IMG/VR virus record: IMGVR_UViG_3300046660_000329 | Span: 1-52,611 of that record | DNA: 52,611 bases | From: a virus | Strand: one strand, 5' to 3' | Shown: positions 8,175-16,384 of the stretch, piece after piece | Position numbering within the stretch: position 1 is the first letter of the stretch | Layout of the letters: each line of letters opens with the position of its first letter | Position numbers and translations under genes: made by a program | The notes under the pieces: generated by a model | Database searches by the model: none | What the model saw: only the letters and a program-made list of their open reading frames with translations | Told to the model about the DNA's origin: nothing

Positions 8175-9503
8175 ATGCCGGTTGTAGTCCCTACCGGAGC
8201 CCCGGTCTCCTCTTCAACAACGGATTCCACCTCGTTCGACAGCCGTATCCGGGTTATCGACGACCCGGCTTTCGGCGGCGTCCGAATCAAGATCGATTAC
8301 TCGCTGGACCTCAACTTATGGTCCAGCCCCTTCCAGTGCACGGTCTACCGGAAGCACGATGACGGCTCCGTGTACACCGTGCGAGGGGGCGACCCCTACC
8401 TGAACTACACAGGCAAGGGCTGGCTGTATGACCAGGAAGCCCCTTTGGGCCAGCCCGTGTCCTACTACGTCGTCCCTGTCGACGCCGACGGCACCTCCGG
8501 TGTCCAGTCCGCCGCCGCCTCCATCATCACCGGGACGCCCGCCGGGGGCTTCAACGCGCCGGATATGTGGCTGGTCAATCTGGCCGACCCCAGCGCCTCC
8601 CTCCGGGTTCGCGGTACCAGCACGCTTTCCGGTAACTACAACGGACGCAGCGACAAACAGGTTGTCCTCGGCAGCCCCTACCCCACAGTGACCCCGGACA
8701 CCCGGAACGGTCTGAGCACCCAGATAACCGTGCTCACGGTAGGAAAACAGGAGTTCCTTGCCATGCAGGAACTCCTGAAACAGAGCATCATCATGAGGAA
8801 GTCGTCATTATGGGAGCGCCCTGACGGCTATTTCACTGTAGACGATGTTTCTTACGCCTCACAGGCCGCCGCAACCGGTCGCGGCGTGTACGCGTGGCAG
8901 ATGAGCCTCACCGAGGTAGGCCGCCCCAACACGTACGGGCAGACCGTGGCCAGCCCCTCCTTCACATTCAAGGCATACCAGGCTCAGTACCCGCTGTTCA
9001 GCGACGCCCCCGCACTGCCCTTCGATGCCATCCAGGGGGGCAACGTCATGGACCCCAACACGTCCAGCCTGGAAACCGACGCCTCACAGTGGGTGGCAAA
9101 CACCAACACGACGATCGCGTGGTCGGCAGCCCAGGCCAAGCAGGGCACGCACTCCCTGAAGATGACCGCCACAGCGGCGGGTGTTTTCGGAGCGTTCACG
9201 GGGCCGCGTTTCCCAGTGAACCCCAACAGCACGTACACCTTCACCGCGTGGCTGTACAGCCCGAACGGGCTGGTGGCAGACCTTCAGCTCGACTGGAAAG
9301 ACGGCGCAGGCATCTACCTCTCCAGCGACTCCCTTGGCGAGTGGGGTCTGACCGTGGCCCTTACCCCGAACATCTGGACCAAGGTGATCCTGGCCGTCAA
9401 GCCGGTCCCCGGGTCTGCCCTGGTCACACCGCTGGTCCGCCTGACGGCGACAGCGGGAGGTCAGATCGGCTACGCGGATGCCATGACGCTGGAGAACATC
9501 TGA
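8175..9503 (+). CDS. Distal tail / minor tail protein with C-terminal jelly-roll-like domain
   Basis: 442 residues, ATG one base after the tape measure stop. Residues 1-290 form a beta-rich minor tail protein; the position directly after the tape measure is that of distal tail proteins (Dit) that form the hub at the tail tip. Residues about 293-442 (MDPNTSSLETDASQWV, then KQGTHSLKMTATAAGVF, PNSTYTFTAWLYS, and a final GYADAMTLENI) have the strand order and motifs of carbohydrate-binding jelly-roll modules that bind host surface glycans. The assignment is by pattern; the exact CBM family is not determined. Confidence 0.65.
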   Translation: MPVVVPTGAPVSSSTTDSTSFDSRIRVIDDPAFGGVRIKIDYSLDLNLWSSPFQCTVYRKHDDGSVYTVRGGDPYLNYTGKGWLYDQEAPLGQPVSYYVVPVDADGTSGVQSAAASIITGTPAGGFNAPDMWLVNLADPSASLRVRGTSTLSGNYNGRSDKQVVLGSPYPTVTPDTRNGLSTQITVLTVGKQEFLAMQELLKQSIIMRKSSLWERPDGYFTVDDVSYASQAAATGRGVYAWQMSLTEVGRPNTYGQTVASPSFTFKAYQAQYPLFSDAPALPFDAIQGGNVMDPNTSSLETDASQWVANTNTTIAWSAAQAKQGTHSLKMTATAAGVFGAFTGPRFPVNPNSTYTFTAWLYSPNGLVADLQLDWKDGAGIYLSSDSLGEWGLTVALTPNIWTKVILAVKPVPGSALVTPLVRLTATAGGQIGYADAMTLENI

Positions 9504-10651
9504 TGCTCACTCACTCGGAACGCCTGGGACGGATGCTGGCCGACGGCACTCCGCTGAAGATCGAACCGGTACTGGAGTGGTCCCCGGACTGGGCCAACTG
9601 GTATCCGCTGGACATCCTTGGCGGCAGCCACACCCAGGACCGCACGAGTACCGTCCGGTGGACCATGAGCTGCACCGTGGCGAAGAACATCCCGGTGGGG
9701 TTCGACGGCATCCACCCCTATGGCTGCCGTCTCCGGCTCCAACTGGCTGTGTCCTTCCTGGGGTCGTCACCCGAATACATCCCCGCAGGCCTGTATTCGG
9801 TCACGTCGGTCACAGAGAACTTCAACAACCTGGGTATCGCAGGCTCCAGTTTCGAACAGGATGTCATCGACAGCACGTTTCCCGTGGTCCGGAACCTGCC
9901 GGACAACCGCTCGATGACCTACCGCAGGCAAGCGGAAAAACTGATCTCCGAAGCTGTTCCGGACGCCCGGTACCTCTGGGATCCCCGGCTGTCCGCGAAC
10001 GCCGCCATGACCTCCATGGCCGTAGACAGTGACCGCTGGTCGGTCATCCACGGGACCGCCAACGACGCATCTGTGGCCACAGCGCTCGGTGCGGACGCCC
10101 TCTGCGATGCTTCGGGAGCGTTCTCTTTCGTCCGGCGCCCTTCCCTCGCAGACGATCCTGTGTGGGCGGTTTCTGAGGACACGCAGACCAAGATCTCTTC
10201 GACGTTCGCCTACGACCGGCAGAACGTGTTCAACCTTGTCGTAGTCACCGGGACCCCTGCCGATGGCGGCAGTCCGGTCGGCCCCGTGTTCGTGTGGGAC
10301 GACGATCCGTACTCCCCGACCTACGCAGGCCCGGATCCCGTGAACCATCCGGAACTCGCAGGGCACTTCGGAGTCAAGCCCTACCGGTACGACTCCCCGC
10401 TCATCACCAGCGACCGGCAGGCCTGGCAGGTCGGTCACGCAATCCTGGCCGACCTCGTAGGCGAATCCAAGACGGTGTCCTTTTCAGGCCGCTACAACCC
10501 CTGCCAGGAAGCCGGAGACGTCGTCCTGATCACCCGGGCGGACGGACAGCCGGAAGGCCACCTGGTGGACTCTCTCAGCTACACGTGGGCCTCGGGCGCC
10601 GCGTCCTACACCACGCGTAGTACCAAGCAGGAGGTCACCGTTCATGTCTGA
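9503..10651 (+). CDS. Minor tail protein (tail-tip hub, Gp37-like)
   Basis: 382 residues from ATG 9503, which overlaps the previous stop by one base. Begins MLTHSERLGRMLADGTPLK and contains WSVSCTVAK-like repeats (actual WTMSCTVAKNIPVGFDG) and a long helical-beta body typical of actinophage tail-tip proteins between the Dit-like protein and the fibres. Residues YSVTSVTENFNN and IDSTFPVVRNLPDNR are similar in style to ReqiPepy6 Gp37-like hub proteins, but this is inference. It would sit in the baseplate and contact the tape measure C-terminus. Confidence 0.6.
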   Translation: MLTHSERLGRMLADGTPLKIEPVLEWSPDWANWYPLDILGGSHTQDRTSTVRWTMSCTVAKNIPVGFDGIHPYGCRLRLQLAVSFLGSSPEYIPAGLYSVTSVTENFNNLGIAGSSFEQDVIDSTFPVVRNLPDNRSMTYRRQAEKLISEAVPDARYLWDPRLSANAAMTSMAVDSDRWSVIHGTANDASVATALGADALCDASGAFSFVRRPSLADDPVWAVSEDTQTKISSTFAYDRQNVFNLVVVTGTPADGGSPVGPVFVWDDDPYSPTYAGPDPVNHPELAGHFGVKPYRYDSPLITSDRQAWQVGHAILADLVGESKTVSFSGRYNPCQEAGDVVLITRADGQPEGHLVDSLSYTWASGAASYTTRSTKQEVTVHV

Positions 10652-11405
10652 GGCTGCGAACCTGCTGTCCAAACTCACTCAAAACGACCGCGCCGTAAAA
10701 ACGCTCCGAGCCACTGTCTCCTCCTACCGGGAAGACGGAACGGTCAACCTCAGCTACGGCACATCACGTATGTACGGGATCCCCTGCCTGGCCTCCTACA
10801 CCGCGCGGGCTATCGGGGACGTGGTGCAGGTGCTGGACCTCGGCAACAGCGTCTGGGTGGTCCTGGGGCGTATCGGCGGGACCGACTCCGGGTTTGTCGG
10901 CCCCGCTGCCCAGAACAGCGGATACCAGCAGTACTACCTGGACACTCTGACCAGCCGGGGTACAACGGATATCGGGTACGAAGGCTATATAGGATCTTCC
11001 GGCGCCGACAAAGAGCGGCCCCTCATGCTGGCATGGTCCTACTACAACGGCTTTGCCAACACGATGAACCTCGCTTTCTCACCCAAGACCTCCGCAACGG
11101 TTTACGTCGCCCGCAGCAACCGGTTACACGGACAGCGGGAAGCGGTGGAAATGCGGCTCTGCCCGCACAACTACAACACGCTTCCGAGCACCATCACACT
11201 GGATACAGCGTCTTTCAGTCCCGTCAATTTCCGGCTGGAAGTAGGGGAAGTACGAGCCATCCCCTTGCCCGCAGACTGGTTTGCGGCAGCCGCCGCAGGC
11301 ACCCCGACCATCAAGGGGTTCGCCGTCCAGCCCATCACGGTAAGCCCATCAACGTCGGGTTACGCGATTTTCAGTCCCACATCGGGCGGTTACCGCACGT
11401 TTTAA
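10644..11405 (+). CDS. Minor tail protein with N-terminal OB-like domain
   Basis: 253 residues, starting 8 bases before the previous stop. Residues 1-80 (LRATVSSYREDGTVNLSYG, then GIPCLASYTARAIGDVVQVLDLGNSVWVVLGRIG) show the strand pattern of small OB-like domains found in tail-tip and baseplate proteins. The rest is beta-rich (NTMNLAFSPKTSATVYVARS) and may pack against the hub. Function inferred from position within the tail operon. Confidence 0.55.
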   Translation: MSEAANLLSKLTQNDRAVKTLRATVSSYREDGTVNLSYGTSRMYGIPCLASYTARAIGDVVQVLDLGNSVWVVLGRIGGTDSGFVGPAAQNSGYQQYYLDTLTSRGTTDIGYEGYIGSSGADKERPLMLAWSYYNGFANTMNLAFSPKTSATVYVARSNRLHGQREAVEMRLCPHNYNTLPSTITLDTASFSPVNFRLEVGEVRAIPLPADWFAAAAAGTPTIKGFAVQPITVSPSTSGYAIFSPTSGGYRTF

Positions 11406-11440
11406 TCGGTATAGTTGTTCGACAGTAAAGGAGGGAATCC

Positions 11441-12076
11441 GTGGGAGCCACGTACAGCGCGTTTTCTGCACTTCCGGTGCCGGATACCGCAGCCAACAAT
11501 GACGTCCCCTACTGGTTATCCCAGCTGGTAGCCGTCATGGATACCAAACTTCTGCTCACCGCCACCTCCACGACGGACCGGGACAGCCGGTACTTCAACG
11601 CACCGTCAGGAGTGCTCTGCGTCGTCCGCGACGGCACTGGGGCGATTCTCGGCGTGTACGTGAAGACGTCCAACGCAGGGACGTCTGTCTGGGCTACTGT
11701 CTGGGCCGCCCCCGTTCCGCAAGTGCCGGTCAACATCCCCCTCTCGGACGGCGTGCAGGTAACGAACGGTAAACCGCCTGTTGCTGTTTACAACCCGGCG
11801 GTAAACACGTGGTCACTCTGGGGAAACGTCGCTTTCACCAACGGCACCAATATCCCGACCAACACCATTCTCGGAACTATTCCGGCTGCGATCTCCCTCA
11901 GTACGGTCCAGCCCTACTACGAAGGTGTTGCCCCCACCTCGGTCGGAGGAGCTGGCAGCCCGTCCGGAGGGGCAAAAATTTCTTTCCAGCCCGGCGGCAA
12001 TATCGTGGTATTCCTACCACCCGCTGTCTCCCCGGCCTGGGTCGGTTTTGACGGTATTGTACTTCCGGGCGCGTAG
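11441..12076 (+). CDS. Minor tail protein of unknown family
   Basis: 211 residues from GTG 11441 with AAAGGAGGG seven bases upstream. Contains YFNAPSGVLCVVRDGTGAI and a Gly/Ser/Thr/Pro-rich C-terminal half that resembles phage fibre or appendage modules. It lies between tail-tip proteins and the duplicated pair, so it is likely a virion component. A TATAGT sequence at 11411 in the short upstream gap is not accompanied by a good -35. Confidence 0.5.
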   Translation: MGATYSAFSALPVPDTAANNDVPYWLSQLVAVMDTKLLLTATSTTDRDSRYFNAPSGVLCVVRDGTGAILGVYVKTSNAGTSVWATVWAAPVPQVPVNIPLSDGVQVTNGKPPVAVYNPAVNTWSLWGNVAFTNGTNIPTNTILGTIPAAISLSTVQPYYEGVAPTSVGGAGSPSGGAKISFQPGGNIVVFLPPAVSPAWVGFDGIVLPGA

Positions 12077-12087
12077 GGAGAATTGAC

Positions 12088-13152
12088 GTGGCTCGTTTCA
12101 TTTACGGTGGCGGGGGTGACGGTGACATCATCAAGCCCACGGGTGTCCCGTACATCAACGCCGGTGCAAACGTGTTCGACGCCCGGTCTGGTGGGTCCCA
12201 GATTTCAGACCTCCAGAACATTTCCGGCGTCGCTATCACCTCGGTAACCACCGATGCATTCGGACAGGCGATTTTCTACGGCCCCGACAACTACATCGGA
12301 GTCCTCTGGCTCGACTTCGGCAGCGGCGTCCGATGGGCTGTATCCCCCAAGGCGGTGGACCTGGCGGCGACGCGTGCCGTCGCGGTACAGCGGGCGGCCG
12401 ACGCTGCGGCTACGACCCCCACCACGAAGGCAGGCCTCCCGTACAACGCGGCAGACCCCCTGGAGCAGGCTCTCGCCACTGCTCTGGACCCTCTGGTCAT
12501 CCCGCGCTTCGCCAGCCCGTCCGCCCGGGATGCGGCGTTCCCGTCCCCTCAGAACGGTGACCGCGTCTGGCGCACCGACCTGGCAGCGGAGCAGATTTAC
12601 AACGGCCAGCTGGGGTTGTGGCGGGCCACGTCCTTCGCCTACAACTTCGGCACCGTGGGCGGCTCTGTCACGGTCTCCAACACAACGACAGAAACTGTGC
12701 TGGCTACTGCGGCGGTTCCCGCAGGGGTGGTAGCCGGTGCCACCTACCGGATCACTGCCTACGGCACGCTGATTCAGGCTGCCAGCACCACCCCGAACAT
12801 CAGCTTCAGGACCAAAGTCGGCGGTATCTCCGGAACCACGATGAGTTCCACCCTCTTCACCGCCGCAAGCAACGCGTCCCCGGCTCCCCGCCCCTGGCGG
12901 GCGGAAGGGTTCATCACCGTTGTCTCCACAGGTACCAGCGGTACCTGGTTCGGAAACCTGGGCACGCAGTCTTCCATCACGTCCACTACCTCTTTGAATA
13001 CGGCTGACGCCTCGGTTCGTACCGACGGAACGACAGCGGTCACCCGCGATACCACGGTGTCTCAGCTCCTTGTGCTGACCGCACAGTGGAATACCGCGTC
13101 CACTTCCAACATTTGTGTCCAATACGGGTGGGTTTGGGAGAGGATCTGCTGA
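12088..13152 (+). CDS. Minor tail/appendage protein, first of a duplicated pair
   Basis: 354 residues from GTG 12088. Residues 1-178 (starting MARFIYGGGGDGDIIKP) are closely similar, residue by residue, to the next gene; residues 179-354 are a different beta-rich domain (VTVSNTTTETVLATAAVP, FRTKVGGISGTTMSS) that looks like a jelly-roll module of tail proteins. The N-terminal module probably attaches to the tail tip while the C-terminal domain binds a receptor or sugar. Stop overlaps the start of the paralogue by one base. Confidence 0.6.
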   Translation: MARFIYGGGGDGDIIKPTGVPYINAGANVFDARSGGSQISDLQNISGVAITSVTTDAFGQAIFYGPDNYIGVLWLDFGSGVRWAVSPKAVDLAATRAVAVQRAADAAATTPTTKAGLPYNAADPLEQALATALDPLVIPRFASPSARDAAFPSPQNGDRVWRTDLAAEQIYNGQLGLWRATSFAYNFGTVGGSVTVSNTTTETVLATAAVPAGVVAGATYRITAYGTLIQAASTTPNISFRTKVGGISGTTMSSTLFTAASNASPAPRPWRAEGFITVVSTGTSGTWFGNLGTQSSITSTTSLNTADASVRTDGTTAVTRDTTVSQLLVLTAQWNTASTSNICVQYGWVWERIC

Positions 13153-14114
13153 TGGCCCGGTTCCTTTACGGCGGCGGAGGCGACGGAGACGTCATCAAGC
13201 CTGCCGGTACACCGTTCATCAATACAACAGCGCTCGTGTACAACTCCCGGTCCGGCGGGTCGCAGATCACAGACCTCCAGAACATCTCCGGCACGTCCAT
13301 CAGCCAGGTGACAACGGACTCCGTTGGGCAGGCGATTTTCTTCGGGCCGGACAACTACATCGGGGTTCTGTGGCTCGACTTCGGGGCAGGCAGTCCCGTC
13401 CGGTGGGCAGTTTCGCCCAAGGCGGTGGATCTGGCCGCGAACCGGGCCATCGCAGTGCAGCGGGCAGCAGATGCGGCTACGCCGTCTTTCACTGCGAAGG
13501 CGCACCTTCCCTATAACACAGCGGATCCTCTGGAGCAGGCGCTCACTACCGCGCTCGACCCTATGGTCATTCCGCGCTTTGCCACGTCTGCGGCCCGGGA
13601 TGCGGCTTTCCCTGCCCCTACTGCGGGGGACCGGTGCTATCGCACTGACATCAAGAGCGAGCAGCTTTACAACGGGACAACCTGGATTTCTTCAGGTCTC
13701 TCGCAGACCTGGACAATGTCTCTGGCGGCGTCCACTACAAGCCCGACGAACCTCACCCTGGCAGGCAGCTATACCCAGGTGAACAAGCAGGTCAACGGCA
13801 TGTTTTCCATTCTGTTCGGCGCTACCAGTACGGCAGGCACCGGGACGTATCAGAACTTTGCTCTGCCTGTAACGGGGGCGCGGCCGGTGGACGGGATCGA
13901 AATAGCCATCGGGACGTTCACCGCTGTATTCGCTTCGAATACATATAACGGGTTGGTCATCGTCGGTACCGGCACTAGCACTTTCACAAATGTCGCGCGT
14001 TTCAGGTTCTCCGACGTGGCCGGGGCGGGCTCCTCCAGCTGGTCGGCTACCAGCCCTGCTGCCCCGGCCAGCGGCAACTATGTTTCAGGTACTTTCACTT
14101 ACACAGCAGTATGA
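13152..14114 (+). CDS. Minor tail/appendage protein, second of a duplicated pair
   Basis: 320 residues, ATG 13152 in TGATGG overlap with the previous stop. Residues 1-179 repeat the upstream protein (for example LQNISG, VTTD, GPDNYIGVLWLDFG, RWAVSPKAVDLAA, DPLEQAL, IPRFA). From about residue 180 the sequence departs: LSQTWTMSLAASTTSPTNLTL and a Thr/Ser/Gly-rich end. This is a tandem duplication followed by replacement of the distal domain, as expected for receptor-facing parts under selection. Confidence 0.6.
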   Translation: MARFLYGGGGDGDVIKPAGTPFINTTALVYNSRSGGSQITDLQNISGTSISQVTTDSVGQAIFFGPDNYIGVLWLDFGAGSPVRWAVSPKAVDLAANRAIAVQRAADAATPSFTAKAHLPYNTADPLEQALTTALDPMVIPRFATSAARDAAFPAPTAGDRCYRTDIKSEQLYNGTTWISSGLSQTWTMSLAASTTSPTNLTLAGSYTQVNKQVNGMFSILFGATSTAGTGTYQNFALPVTGARPVDGIEIAIGTFTAVFASNTYNGLVIVGTGTSTFTNVARFRFSDVAGAGSSSWSATSPAAPASGNYVSGTFTYTAV

Positions 14115-14139
14115 CCTCAAGTAACCAAGGAGATTTATC

Positions 14140-14424
14140 ATGCCTATGGAGCCTACGCCTTCAAGGATGTCCGGGTACCCGTTCACCAGCGTTTCGGTGT
14201 TCCCTGATCAGGGCAGTTTCGGCGCTACCATCTACATATCCACTCTCGAACAAGAATCACCGTGGACTCACGAGGAGTTACGTACTGCTCTAATCCTGGG
14301 CTTGCAGCAGCATCTGGGCGGTGTGGATTTGAACCGGATCTACGCCACGGAGTACACCGAAACCTCCGAAACTCTGGTCCTTCCGGACCCGGAAACTCCT
14401 ATAAACGTACCGCCCGTCGGCTAA
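14140..14424 (+). CDS. Small protein after the tail operon, unknown function
   Basis: 94 residues with AAGGAG eight bases before ATG. Sequence MPMEPTPSRMSGYPFTSVSVF then an amphipathic part (EELRTALILGLQQHLGG). No membrane segment, no cysteine motif. It stands between the tail and lysis genes and may be a virion accessory or a tail-fibre assembly protein; neither is supported by a motif. Confidence 0.5.
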   Translation: MPMEPTPSRMSGYPFTSVSVFPDQGSFGATIYISTLEQESPWTHEELRTALILGLQQHLGGVDLNRIYATEYTETSETLVLPDPETPINVPPVG

Positions 14425-14497
14425 CAACCGTTCTTCTGAAAAGGCCTTCTTTGGTACGATCCAAAGAGGCTGAATCTGGTTCCCGAGGGGTAAATCA

Positions 14498-14893
14498 ATG
14501 AGTGTTCCGTTAGATACCCTCATAACCACCGGTGCAGTGGTTTTCGGGAGCTTATCGACCTACGCAGGGACGCGGTACATGGGCCGGAAAACGCAGGCCA
14601 CAGAGAACCGCAAGGTAGACCTCAACGAATTCGAGGTCTTCAAGAAGGCCTACTACGAGCAGATCGCCGAATTCAAGGAACGCTATGCGATCCAAGAGCA
14701 GAAGATGAACAAGGTAGAACGGCTGCTCCGGCTGGCCCTCAAGCACATCCGCGACCTGCGTACAGACATGCGGCAGCACGAGGTCATTCCCTCGCACGGG
14801 ACCCCGCCCGAGCTGGAAACCCTGCTGTGGACCCTGACGGACGATGACGACGATGCGGAGGTAGCCGCGTCGCACCCTGGGCCGGGGGAGTGA
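14498..14893 (+). CDS. Membrane-anchored coiled-coil protein near the lysis genes
   Basis: 131 residues, ATG 14498 preceded by GAGGGG. One likely N-terminal membrane segment (about 8-27, ITTGAVVFGSLSTYAG), then a long charged helix with heptad-like spacing (NEFEVFKKAYYEQIAEFKER through RHIRDL-like repeats) and a very acidic end (TDDDDDAEV). The layout membrane anchor plus coiled coil just before endolysin-like and holin genes is that of holin-associated or spanin-like accessory proteins; actinobacteria lack the Gram-negative type, so the exact role is uncertain. Confidence 0.55.
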   Translation: MSVPLDTLITTGAVVFGSLSTYAGTRYMGRKTQATENRKVDLNEFEVFKKAYYEQIAEFKERYAIQEQKMNKVERLLRLALKHIRDLRTDMRQHEVIPSHGTPPELETLLWTLTDDDDDAEVAASHPGPGE

Positions 14894-15456
14894 TGCGTGT
14901 CTCCCGGGCCGTCCTGCGTCAGAGCCTGATAGCCGCAGGTGCGAAGAGCGGGACATGGGGTGAGCCCGGTCCCGCTGAAACCCTCGCAGCGATCGCCCTT
15001 GCGGCGTCAGCAGTCCACGGTGAAGCGGACTGCGGCAAGACGGAGGGGCCCCGGGTCGGCTGCTTTCAGATCGAAAGCCGTCCGGAACAGCTCGGACGGG
15101 GCACCCCCCGGGACCGGGAGTGGATCACTGCCAGCCTTTCCCACGAATGTCTGGCGGCTGTGGCTCTGACGCTCATGAACGGGCTGAAGATGTGGCCCGA
15201 GTACACGTCCGGGGCCTACCGGCGCTATCTCCCCGAGGCGCATCCGCCGTCTATCCAGCGGCCCGAGAACGCCGTCCCTTACCAGGAGGCCACTGTGTTT
15301 CCCGGTGTCCCGCTACGGCTGCTGATGCGCGCCTGCGGGTGGATCGCCCCGTCCAACAAGGATGCCGACCGGATCGCCAAGATCAACGGCTTTTCCTCCG
15401 CCGCAGACGTTCCCGCAGGGCACGTTGTGCGGATCCCCGTACAGCGGGGCTGGTAG
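14893..15456 (+). CDS. Lysozyme/transglycosylase-like protein with C-terminal LysM-like motif
   Basis: 187 residues from ATG 14893 (a GTG three bases earlier is also possible). Residues 22-62 (PAETLAAIALAASAVHGEAD and RVGCFQIES) resemble the AIALAESG...GLFQI core of soluble lytic transglycosylases and resuscitation-like lysozymes, with the usual ESG replaced by AAS and acidic Glu44/Glu51 close by. Residues about 155-187 (ADRIAKINGFSSAADVPAG, HVVRIP) look like one LysM repeat for peptidoglycan binding. It precedes the holin gene and overlaps the previous stop, so a lytic or virion-associated wall enzyme is likely, though the catalytic residue is not certain. Confidence 0.6.
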   Translation: MRVSRAVLRQSLIAAGAKSGTWGEPGPAETLAAIALAASAVHGEADCGKTEGPRVGCFQIESRPEQLGRGTPRDREWITASLSHECLAAVALTLMNGLKMWPEYTSGAYRRYLPEAHPPSIQRPENAVPYQEATVFPGVPLRLLMRACGWIAPSNKDADRIAKINGFSSAADVPAGHVVRIPVQRGW

Positions 15457-15492
15457 TCAGCTCCGTGGTGAAAACCGAGTGAGAGGACTCTC

Positions 15493-15711
15493 GTGAAGAA
15501 GTTCCTGGACATCCCCTTCCTGAAGGACGTTGCGGAGCGCACCGTCTCTACCTACGTACAGGCGTTTCTGGGCCTGGAACTGTCCGACATGGCCAACCTG
15601 ACGAGCATCGGCGCGACCAAGGCGGTTGCCATCGCCGCGCTGCCTGCGGCGTTAGCCGTGATCAAGGCGGGTTTCAAGGGCGCCGCGAAGCAGGACTCGG
15701 CTGGCGTCTGA
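15493..15711 (+). CDS. Holin, r1t-like
   Basis: 72 residues from GTG 15493 with GAGAGGA upstream. The pattern ERTVSTYVQAFLGLELSD, NLTSIGATKAVAIAALPAALAVIKAG followed by KGAAKQ is that of the r1t-type holins of actinophages: two hydrophobic segments (about 18-34 and 42-62) and a short positively charged tail. It would form pores in the membrane and time lysis. It ends just before a strong terminator, closing the late operon. Confidence 0.75.
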   Translation: MKKFLDIPFLKDVAERTVSTYVQAFLGLELSDMANLTSIGATKAVAIAALPAALAVIKAGFKGAAKQDSAGV

Positions 15712-15721
15712 CCTGCAAAGA

Positions 15722-15755
15722 GAGGGGCGGCAGTTCCTTGGAGCTGTCGCCCCTC
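15722..15755 (+). terminator. Late-operon terminator
   Basis: GAGGGGCGGCAG (15722-15733) pairs with CTGTCGCCCCTC (15744-15755), 12 bases with one G-T pair and a ten-base loop. It is 10 bases beyond the holin stop. A candidate -35 for the next gene (TTGGAG, 15738-15743) lies in its loop. Confidence 0.7.
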
Positions 15756-15766
15756 CGCTATATGAT
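15738..15766 (+). promoter_or_regulatory. Promoter candidate for the zinc protein gene
   Basis: TTGGAG (15738-15743), 17 bases, TATGAT (15761-15766). The -35 box is in the loop of the upstream terminator, so terminator folding in RNA and promoter function in DNA share the same bases. Confidence 0.45.
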
Positions 15767-15805
15767 CAGCGTTGGATGCAGGCTTTACAGCGGAGGTACA
15801 CAAGC

Positions 15806-15994
15806 ATGGCCGCTATGCAGCACACAGCGCAGGACCGGTGTGACCGGTGCCGGGCGCAGGGCTACACCACGTGGGACATTGCGGGCTCTTCGCTCACCTT
15901 CTGCGGGCACCACACCAACGCGTACGGGGACATTCTGACGCAGCGGGGTTACACGCTCCGGGTGGATGACACCATCGCACTTCACGCGAGGTAA
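15806..15994 (+). CDS. Small zinc-binding protein resembling host DUF7455
   Basis: 62 residues from ATG 15806, with CGGAGG nine bases upstream; an earlier in-frame ATG at 15776 lacks a ribosome site. CDRCRAQ and FCGHH give two Cys and a Cys-His pair for one zinc ribbon. Streptomyces proteins of the DUF7455 family have the same CDRCGAQ...LLFCGHH layout, so this looks like a phage version of a conserved host protein. It has its own promoter candidate and is followed by the next operon, so it may act early or on transcription. The molecular role of the family is not established. Confidence 0.6.
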   Translation: MAAMQHTAQDRCDRCRAQGYTTWDIAGSSLTFCGHHTNAYGDILTQRGYTLRVDDTIALHAR

Positions 15995-16015
15995 TAGGCC
16001 TCCCTACCACTCAAC

Positions 16016-16031
16016 TGTTAAGGTAGATACC
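16016..16031 (+). promoter_or_regulatory. Extended -10 promoter motif upstream of helicase operon
   Basis: TGTTAAGGTAGATACC: TG-T then TAAGGT (16019-16024) followed by the AGATAC part shared by the other phage promoters. No clear -35. The stretch 16032-16288 after it has one 16-codon ORF (16097-16147) and two inverted repeats but no credible gene. Confidence 0.5.
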
Positions 16032-16172
16032 GATCACCCCATGGTCTTCCGCAGGAAACTCCAGCGGACGCACGAAAGGTCAGGTGATTGCCCCTCATGA
16101 CGGACAGCATCAAGATCAAGCAGCCCGATATGACGGAAACGTCCTGACCTGAGGCGGTGATCACATCTCCCT

Positions 16173-16200
16173 GGTGGCCGGTCTGAGATGACCGGCCACC
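16173..16200. repeat. Perfect 11-bp inverted repeat in helicase leader
   Basis: GGTGGCCGGTC (16173-16183), six-base loop TGAGAT, GACCGGCCACC (16190-16200). There is no T-run after it. A second, imperfect GC-rich hairpin follows near 16224-16261 (GCCCCGGCGGG with CCCTGCCGGGGC). They could be an operator, an RNA structure that controls the helicase operon, or a T-less terminator. Confidence 0.45.
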
Positions 16201-16288
16201 TCGGAGAAGGGATCGACCCCATGGCCCCGGCGGGTCGAGCAAACAGCCCCCTGCCGGGGCTTCCGCACATCGACAGGAGGAAACCACT

Positions 16289-16384
16289 GTGAGAGTCCTC
16301 GGAGTGGTCGTGAACTTCCGGGTGATAGCCGTGGCTGTCCTCTGCCTCTGGGGCGCCGTGCGCGCTCTCCGGGACAGCCGATGA
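16289..16384 (+). CDS. 31-residue membrane peptide before the helicase
   Basis: GTG 16289 with GACAGGAGGAAA six to twelve bases upstream, a good ribosome site. The product, MRVLGVVVNFRVIAVAVLCL then WGAVRALRDSR, has a single hydrophobic helix and a basic tail. Its stop overlaps the helicase ATG (ATGA), the normal sign of translational coupling. It may be a true small membrane protein or just a coupling leader for the helicase; the hydrophobic character favours the former. Confidence 0.5.
   Translation: MRVLGVVVNFRVIAVAVLCLWGAVRALRDSR

Noticed and set aside
5996-8290. 764-codon open frame on the minus strand
   Set aside because: It is antisense to the tape measure gene in high-GC DNA, where long antisense frames arise by codon bias. 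The composition (Leu/Arg/Val/Gly-rich without domain motifs) and lack of ribosome site speak against a gene.
14442-14474. Terminator before the lysis genes (GCCTTCTTTGG/CCAAAGAGGC)
   Set aside because: Stem is broken by a bulge and lacks a T-run; it might still be a regulatory hairpin, but evidence is thin.
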